A DNA stretch of 64,000 nt from the NCBI RefSeq assembly GCF_008704555.1, contig NZ_CP023702.1, positions 3,348,001 to 3,412,000 of the forward strand, in the 5' to 3' direction. The notes under the pieces are model-generated. The model worked only from the letters and a program-made list of their open reading frames with translations, was not told the origin of the DNA and did no database searches. This stretch comes from Streptomyces nitrosporeus. GTDB taxonomy: Bacteria; Actinomycetota; Actinomycetes; Streptomycetales; Streptomycetaceae. Shown one piece after another: positions 60,204 through 64,000 of this stretch (within the stretch, counting starts at the first letter, position 1; every line of letters begins with the position of its first letter). Position numbers and translations under genes: made by a program.

Positions 60204-60881
60204 TCAGTCCGTGCCGGGCCCGTCCGGCGGGGTTCCGGCCGCGCGTTCCGAGGCGGCGATCAGGAGCCGCCCGCGCTCGGCGCAGTAGTCGAGGGCGCCC
60301 AGGACCGGCGGCACGGCGATGCTCGGCAGCACGTTGGCCAGCAGCACCGACACCCGCTGCGGCAGGTCGGCGTAGTCGGCCAGCACCTGCGACATGTGCT
60401 GCAGACCGGAGAAGGAACCGACGAACAGTTCGGCGACGGCCACCGGGTCGACGTGGGGGAGCAGTTCGCCCCGCCGCTCCGCCTCCTGGAGGATCTCGAG
60501 GTTGAACCGGGACCAGTCCCGGAAGGCCGAGCCCCGGTCGAGCTCGCCGGCCTGCTGGTCGAGGCTGAGGCGGATGCTGGCCCGCACCAGCGAGTCCGTG
60601 CGCAGCCGCTCCGCGAGGACCAGGCCGGAGTCCGCTATCTCCTGGAGCTTGACCCGCTGCGGCACCAGCGCCGCCTCCGTGTCCTGCTGCTGTCTGCGGA
60701 GGATGGCCTGGGCCAGGTCCTCCTTGCCCTTGAAGTGGAAGTACACCGCGCCCTTGGTCGTACCGGCCTCCACGGCGATGTCACTGACCGTCGCCGCCTG
60801 GTAGCCCATGCGGTTGAAGACCTCCGCGGCCGCCTCCAGCACCTTCTGCCGCGTACGTACCGATCGATCCTGTTTCGCCAC
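60204..60881 (-). CDS. Gamma-butyrolactone receptor-like TetR regulator (ScbR/ArpA type)
   Basis: A 225-residue repressor. The helix-turn-helix is VSDIAVEAGTTKGAVYFHF, with the ArpA-type opening KQDRSVRTRQKVLEAA. The ligand domain holds the conserved Trp (FRDWSRFNLEILQEAE) lining the butyrolactone pocket. It is divergent from an afsA homologue, the usual receptor-synthase arrangement. ARE-like sites precede both genes, so it should repress itself and afsA until the signal is made. Confidence 0.9.
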   Translation of the reverse strand: MAKQDRSVRTRQKVLEAAAEVFNRMGYQAATVSDIAVEAGTTKGAVYFHFKGKEDLAQAILRRQQQDTEAALVPQRVKLQEIADSGLVLAERLRTDSLVRASIRLSLDQQAGELDRGSAFRDWSRFNLEILQEAERRGELLPHVDPVAVAELFVGSFSGLQHMSQVLADYADLPQRVSVLLANVLPSIAVPPVLGALDYCAERGRLLIAASERAAGTPPDGPGTD

Positions 60882-60906
60882 CTTGCTCCCCGCCGCTCAC
60901 AGAACA

Positions 60907-60924
60907 AAAAAACCTGAAGGTATG
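60907..60924. promoter_or_regulatory. ARE-like site upstream of the receptor gene
   Basis: On the minus strand TCATACCTTCAGGTTTTT matches the autoregulatory-element pattern (about ACATACC-NNC-GGTTNTT). It lies 26 bases before the receptor start. Confidence 0.6.
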
Positions 60925-61003
60925 AACTTATCAGGAAGAGGGACTCCCAGCATGCCCACCATTCAGCCACCCTTGCCTTATGTATAGCGGAATATATCCC
61001 GCC

Positions 61004-61016
61004 ATTCCTTAGGAAT
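61004..61016. promoter_or_regulatory. Palindrome ATTCCTTAGGAAT
   Basis: A perfect 13-base palindrome in the receptor/afsA spacer, in a less GC-rich pocket that also holds TATGTATAG and GAATATATC. Confidence 0.35.
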
Positions 61017-61089
61017 CGAAGGTGAAGCCTTGATTCCACATCCTGCGTCTATACGGTGCGAAAGGTTCAGACTTCGACACCCATTGAAA

Positions 61090-61113
61090 AACATACGCGA
61101 GCGTACGTATGTT
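61090..61113. promoter_or_regulatory. ARE-like palindrome upstream of afsA homologue
   Basis: AACATACG-CGAGCGTA-CGTATGTT has perfect 8-base arms and ACATAC half-sites, as bound by butyrolactone receptors. It is 52 bases before the afsA ATG. A further half-site copy (AACATACGCGCGTGTACG) occurs inside the gene at about 61635. Confidence 0.7.
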
Positions 61114-61164
61114 GGCCGCGCCGACAGCGCGGCGCTGCCGGCCACACACTTGGGGGGTGTGCTC

Positions 61165-62073
61165 ATGCTGCAAGCAAGTGCCCAGGTCGCAAGCGCGAGA
61201 CCCGTCGTCCCGATGGAGCTGGTGCACCGGAGAAGAGCGCGGGACGTGGTCCCCACGGACTGGGCCCACATATCCGGCGACCGGTTCCTGGTCCGGGGGG
61301 CGTGGCCGGCCGACCACGGCTTCTTCGCCCCGCGCGACGGCCTGCACGACGCGTTGTTACTGGTGGAGTCCATGCGCCAGAGCACGATACTGATCAGCCA
61401 CGACGCGTACGGCGTGCCCGCCGGCCACCACTTCCTGATGTGGGAGCTGGACTACACCACGAACCCCGGCCGGCTCGCCGTGCGGGAGGGCCCGGAGGTC
61501 GAGCTGGAGGTGGAGTTCTCGGAGATCACCCGCGGCTCGGGCCGTCCGACCGGGATGTGCAGCAAGGTCACCGTCCGCCGGGGCGGACACACGGCGGGCA
61601 CCGGCACCAGCCGGATCAAACTGCTCGGCGCGAAAACATACGCGCGTGTACGAGGCGAGCTGCCGCAGGCGCCCCCTCCCCCGGCACCGGCCGGCGCCCT
61701 CATGGCCCCACACGCGGTGGGCCGTACCCGGAGCAGGGACGTCCTTCTCGTACCCACCGTCCGGCAGGGGCTGTGGCGGCTGCGGGTGGACACGTCGCAC
61801 ACCACGCTCTACCAGGGGCCCAAGGACCACATTCCGGGGATGGTCCTCATCGAGGCGGCGCGGCAGGCCGCCCACGCGCTGGTGGGCCCGGCGGCTCTGG
61901 TCCCCCTCCGGGGCAACAACGCCTTCCACAGGTACGCCGAGTTCCGCAGCCCGCTGTGGATCGAGGCCGTACGCGGCCCCGGCGGGCACACCGTCACGGT
62001 CACCGGCCGGCAGGACGGCAGCCCCGTCTTCACCTCGACCGTCACCACGGGTGGCGCCGGAGCGGTCCGTTGA
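61165..62073 (+). CDS. AfsA-family gamma-butyrolactone synthase
   Basis: A 302-residue protein with two hot-dog AfsA repeats: the first from ELVHRRRARDVVPTDWAHIS through ADHGFFAPRDG, the second from VGRTRSRDVLLVP through DHIPGMVLIEAARQAAHAL. It condenses a beta-ketoacyl chain with dihydroxyacetone phosphate to start signal synthesis. I chose ATG 61165 (GGGG upstream); the longer open frame from 61030 would run through the ARE. It overlaps the next gene by TTGA. Confidence 0.92.
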   Translation: MLQASAQVASARPVVPMELVHRRRARDVVPTDWAHISGDRFLVRGAWPADHGFFAPRDGLHDALLLVESMRQSTILISHDAYGVPAGHHFLMWELDYTTNPGRLAVREGPEVELEVEFSEITRGSGRPTGMCSKVTVRRGGHTAGTGTSRIKLLGAKTYARVRGELPQAPPPPAPAGALMAPHAVGRTRSRDVLLVPTVRQGLWRLRVDTSHTTLYQGPKDHIPGMVLIEAARQAAHALVGPAALVPLRGNNAFHRYAEFRSPLWIEAVRGPGGHTVTVTGRQDGSPVFTSTVTTGGAGAVR

Positions 62074-62942
62074 TCCTCGTCACCGGGGCGAGCGGGACCG
62101 TGGGCGCGGAGGTGGCCCGGCAGCTCGCACCCCGGTGCGCCGTACGGCTGATGGCCAGGGACCCGGGGCGGATCACCGCCGGGGGCCCCCGGACCGAGGC
62201 CGTCGCGGCCGACTACGAAAACCCCGTGTCCCTGGGGCGGGCCCTGCGTGGTGTGCGGACCGCCTTCCTCGTCACCGGCCATCCGGCCCGGCGGCACGAC
62301 GAGGCCTTCCTCGCAGCCGCGGCCGCCGCCGGGGTCCGGCACGTGGTCAAGCTCTCCGCGGCGGTGGTCGGGGACGACACGGACGACCTCGTCACCCGCC
62401 GCCAGCGGGAGACGGAGGAGGCGGTGCGCCGCTCGCCTCTCACCTGGGCCCTGCTCAGGCCCCGCGCCTTCATGTCGAACACCCTGGCGTGGGCCCCGGG
62501 CATACGGGCGGGGGACACGGTCGCCGCGCTGTACGGCGACGCGCCCAACACCCCCGTCGACCCCCGTGACGTGGCGTCGGTCGCGGTACGGCTGCTCATG
62601 GAGCCGGAGCGGCACGCGGGCAGGACCTGCACCCTGGTGGGCCCCGAGGCGCTGACGGCCGTACAGCAGACCCGGATCCTCTCCGAACTGCTGGGCAGGC
62701 CCCTGCGCTTCAGGCCGCTGACGCGCCGGGAGGCGGCGGCGGAGCTCATGCGGCGGTATCCCCCGGAGGTGGCCGAGGCCCTGCTCCGGCGCGCCGACCT
62801 CCAGGCCGCCGGCGGGAAGAAGCGGACCGGTACCGTGCCGCCGGAGCTGACGGGCGGACCGCTTCGCACGTACCGCGCCTGGGCCCTCGGCCATCTGCAC
62901 CACTTCGGCGGACGGTCCCCCGCCCTCGCCCCCGCGCGCTGA
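62070..62942 (+). CDS. NmrA-like NAD(P)-binding reductase, coupled to afsA
   Basis: A 290-residue atypical SDR. LVTGASGTVGAEVARQL binds NAD(P); HVVKLSAAVVG and LLRPRAFMSNTLAW follow the NmrA/HSCARG pattern. It starts with TTG overlapping the AfsA stop, so it is translationally coupled and is a good candidate for a reduction step in the signalling-lactone pathway. No classical catalytic YxxxK is obvious. Confidence 0.85.
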   Translation: MILVTGASGTVGAEVARQLAPRCAVRLMARDPGRITAGGPRTEAVAADYENPVSLGRALRGVRTAFLVTGHPARRHDEAFLAAAAAAGVRHVVKLSAAVVGDDTDDLVTRRQRETEEAVRRSPLTWALLRPRAFMSNTLAWAPGIRAGDTVAALYGDAPNTPVDPRDVASVAVRLLMEPERHAGRTCTLVGPEALTAVQQTRILSELLGRPLRFRPLTRREAAAELMRRYPPEVAEALLRRADLQAAGGKKRTGTVPPELTGGPLRTYRAWALGHLHHFGGRSPALAPAR

Positions 62943-63030
62943 GCGCGGCGCACGCCCCGGGGCCGGCCCTGTACGACGGGCGGGGCTGTACGGCGGGCCG
63001 GCCCTCACCGCGGGCCGGCCCGCCGTGGTG

Positions 63031-63064
63031 CTCCGGGAGGGGCGGGATCCCGCCCCTCCCGGAG
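63031..63064. terminator. Bidirectional terminator, perfect 34-base palindrome
   Basis: CTCCGGGAGGGGCGGGA is followed directly by its exact complement, between the convergent reductase and P450 stops. Confidence 0.85.
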
Positions 63065-63071
63065 TCCGCGG

Positions 63072-64000
63072 TCAGCCGCTGTCGCCCAGGAAGACCGGAA
63101 GCCTCCGGTGGCCGTTGGAGATGAAGGACGGCAGGAGTTCGAGCCGTTCCGCCGGATCGGCGAGCCTCATGCCGGGAAAGCGCCGGAACAGGGCTTCGAG
63201 AGCGATCACGGCGTCCATTCTGGCCAGCGGTGCGCCGAGACAGTAATGCACTCCGAATCCGAAGGCCAGATGCTCGCGGCGCTTTTCTCTGGTCACATCG
63301 AATTGTTCCGCGTTGTCGCCGTGCACCTCCGGATCCCGGCCCGCTCCGGCGAGCGAGATGATGATGGCGTCCCCCGCGGGGATGAGGACACCGGCGATCT
63401 CGATGTCCTCGACCGCATAACGTAACGGGACGTGGAATCCGGAGGGTTCACAGCGCAGAATTTCGTCCACGACGTCGTCCCAGGTCGCCACCCCCTCGCG
63501 TACGAGGGCGAGCTGGTCGGGGTTCCGGAGAAGGCTGTGCACCGCGTGGTCGAGGAGGTTGACCGTCGTCTCGTAACCGGCCGATATGACGAGGAGGAGC
63601 GTGTCCACGAGTTCCTGCTGGGTCAGCCCCGAGCCGTCCTCCGCGTCGCGCGCGGCGATCAGATGCGTGACCAGGTCGTCCTTCGGAGTGGCGCGCCTGC
63701 TCTCGATCAGCTCCCCCAGGGCGGCGTAGAGCTCGCGGACGTTGCTCTCCACCACCTCGGCCGGCACCGCGGTCAGGAAGGTGAGGCCGATCTTCTCCTG
63801 GAGGCCGTCGCGCGACTCCTCCGGGATACCGAGGAACTCGCAGATGACGCGCACGGGCAGGACGGCGGCGAACCGTTCCCGCAGATCCACCACCGCCCCC
63901 GGCGGCGCTTCGGCCAGGCGGTCGAGCAGGGAGTGCGCGATCGCGGTGACCATCGGTCCGAGCGTGCTGATGCTCCGGGCGGTGAACGCCTTCGTGACGA
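63072..64000 (-). CDS. Cytochrome P450 (partial, cut by window end)
   Basis: About 309 C-terminal residues of a bacterial class I P450. The frame is open to the last base (VTKAFTARSISTLGP before the first internal Met). The I-helix oxygen site is SAGYETT, ExxR is EILR, and the haem loop is FGFGVHYCLGAPLAR with the ligand Cys. The N-terminal 90 or so residues are outside. It may tailor the signalling lactone or belong to a further cluster; P450s accompany afsA genes in some Streptomyces signal loci. Confidence 0.92.
   Translation of the reverse strand, partial: VTKAFTARSISTLGPMVTAIAHSLLDRLAEAPPGAVVDLRERFAAVLPVRVICEFLGIPEESRDGLQEKIGLTFLTAVPAEVVESNVRELYAALGELIESRRATPKDDLVTHLIAARDAEDGSGLTQQELVDTLLLVISAGYETTVNLLDHAVHSLLRNPDQLALVREGVATWDDVVDEILRCEPSGFHVPLRYAVEDIEIAGVLIPAGDAIIISLAGAGRDPEVHGDNAEQFDVTREKRREHLAFGFGVHYCLGAPLARMDAVIALEALFRRFPGMRLADPAERLELLPSFISNGHRRLPVFLGDSG

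Noticed and set aside
61030..61164. Longer AfsA start at 61030
   Set aside because: It would place the ARE inside the coding region; family alignment and the GGGG site support ATG 61165.

Overview
The window is high-GC actinobacterial DNA, and everything points to a Streptomyces chromosome: G/C-ending codons, GTG and TTG starts, 4-base ATGA/GTGA gene overlaps, and orthologues of Streptomyces core genes in conserved order. From memory of S. coelicolor, the order groEL2, csp, moaD/thrC, otsA/otsB, nagK-nagA, pfkB, cdgB, terD, hbpS-senS-senR ... msiK, rlmB, cysS matches a descending run of about SCO4296 to SCO4235. Accessory DNA appears mainly between senR and msiK.

1-24 kb, mostly core. The left edge has a truncated MocR-like gene, a pair of small actinomycete proteins and an ABC exporter gene broken by a frameshift. 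groEL2 follows with two tandem CIRCE operators. Then come a cold-shock gene, a ThiS/MoaD carrier next to threonine synthase, glucosyl-3-phosphoglycerate synthase with trehalose synthesis genes otsA and otsB, the DasR-box-controlled N-acetylglucosamine genes nagK-nagA with a PfkB kinase, a secreted CBM-like protein, diguanylate cyclase CdgB, a flavin reductase, ArfB, TerD, and the haem/redox-sensing HbpS-SenS-SenR set.

24-35 kb, mixed accessory genes: a pentapeptide-repeat protein, two FAD oxidoreductases, a fused DUF6879-type gene coupled to an XRE regulator, three overlapping micro-ORFs, a 43-residue peptide gene next to a PIMT-like methyltransferase (possible orphan peptide-modification module), a GNAT, a hydroxyurea/aminoglycoside-type kinase, a LuxR regulator and a UbiA prenyltransferase.

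36-47 kb, probable biosynthetic cluster. Seven co-directional genes match the D-cycloserine (dcs) pathway: DcsA haem enzyme, DcsB arginase-fold hydrolase with its diagnostic Cys86, DcsD, DcsE, an extra SDR, DcsG ATP-grasp and the DcsJ exporter. The racemase DcsC is absent. Next to them lie a second DcsG-like ATP-grasp, a glutamine-synthetase-like ligase and an EctB-like aminotransferase. This suggests a cycloserine-related but different N-O product, perhaps L-configured or conjugated. A tiny secreted aromatic peptide gene follows.

47-52.7 kb, island. A diverged copy of the 3' half of tRNA-Thr plus its terminator (about 47.2 kb) and the intact tRNA-Thr(TGT) at 52.6 kb form inverted repeats. 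They bracket a tight one-strand operon: HhH-GPD glycosylase, radical SAM, thymidylate-kinase-like, NUDIX and GT2. I do not recognise this set as a described system.

52.7-64 kb. Core genes return (msiK, nucleotidyltransferase, DoxX protein, rlmB, cysS). A gamma-butyrolactone-type signalling locus follows: an ScbR/ArpA-like receptor divergent from an AfsA homologue and an NmrA-like reductase, with ARE-like operators, then a cytochrome P450 cut by the window end.
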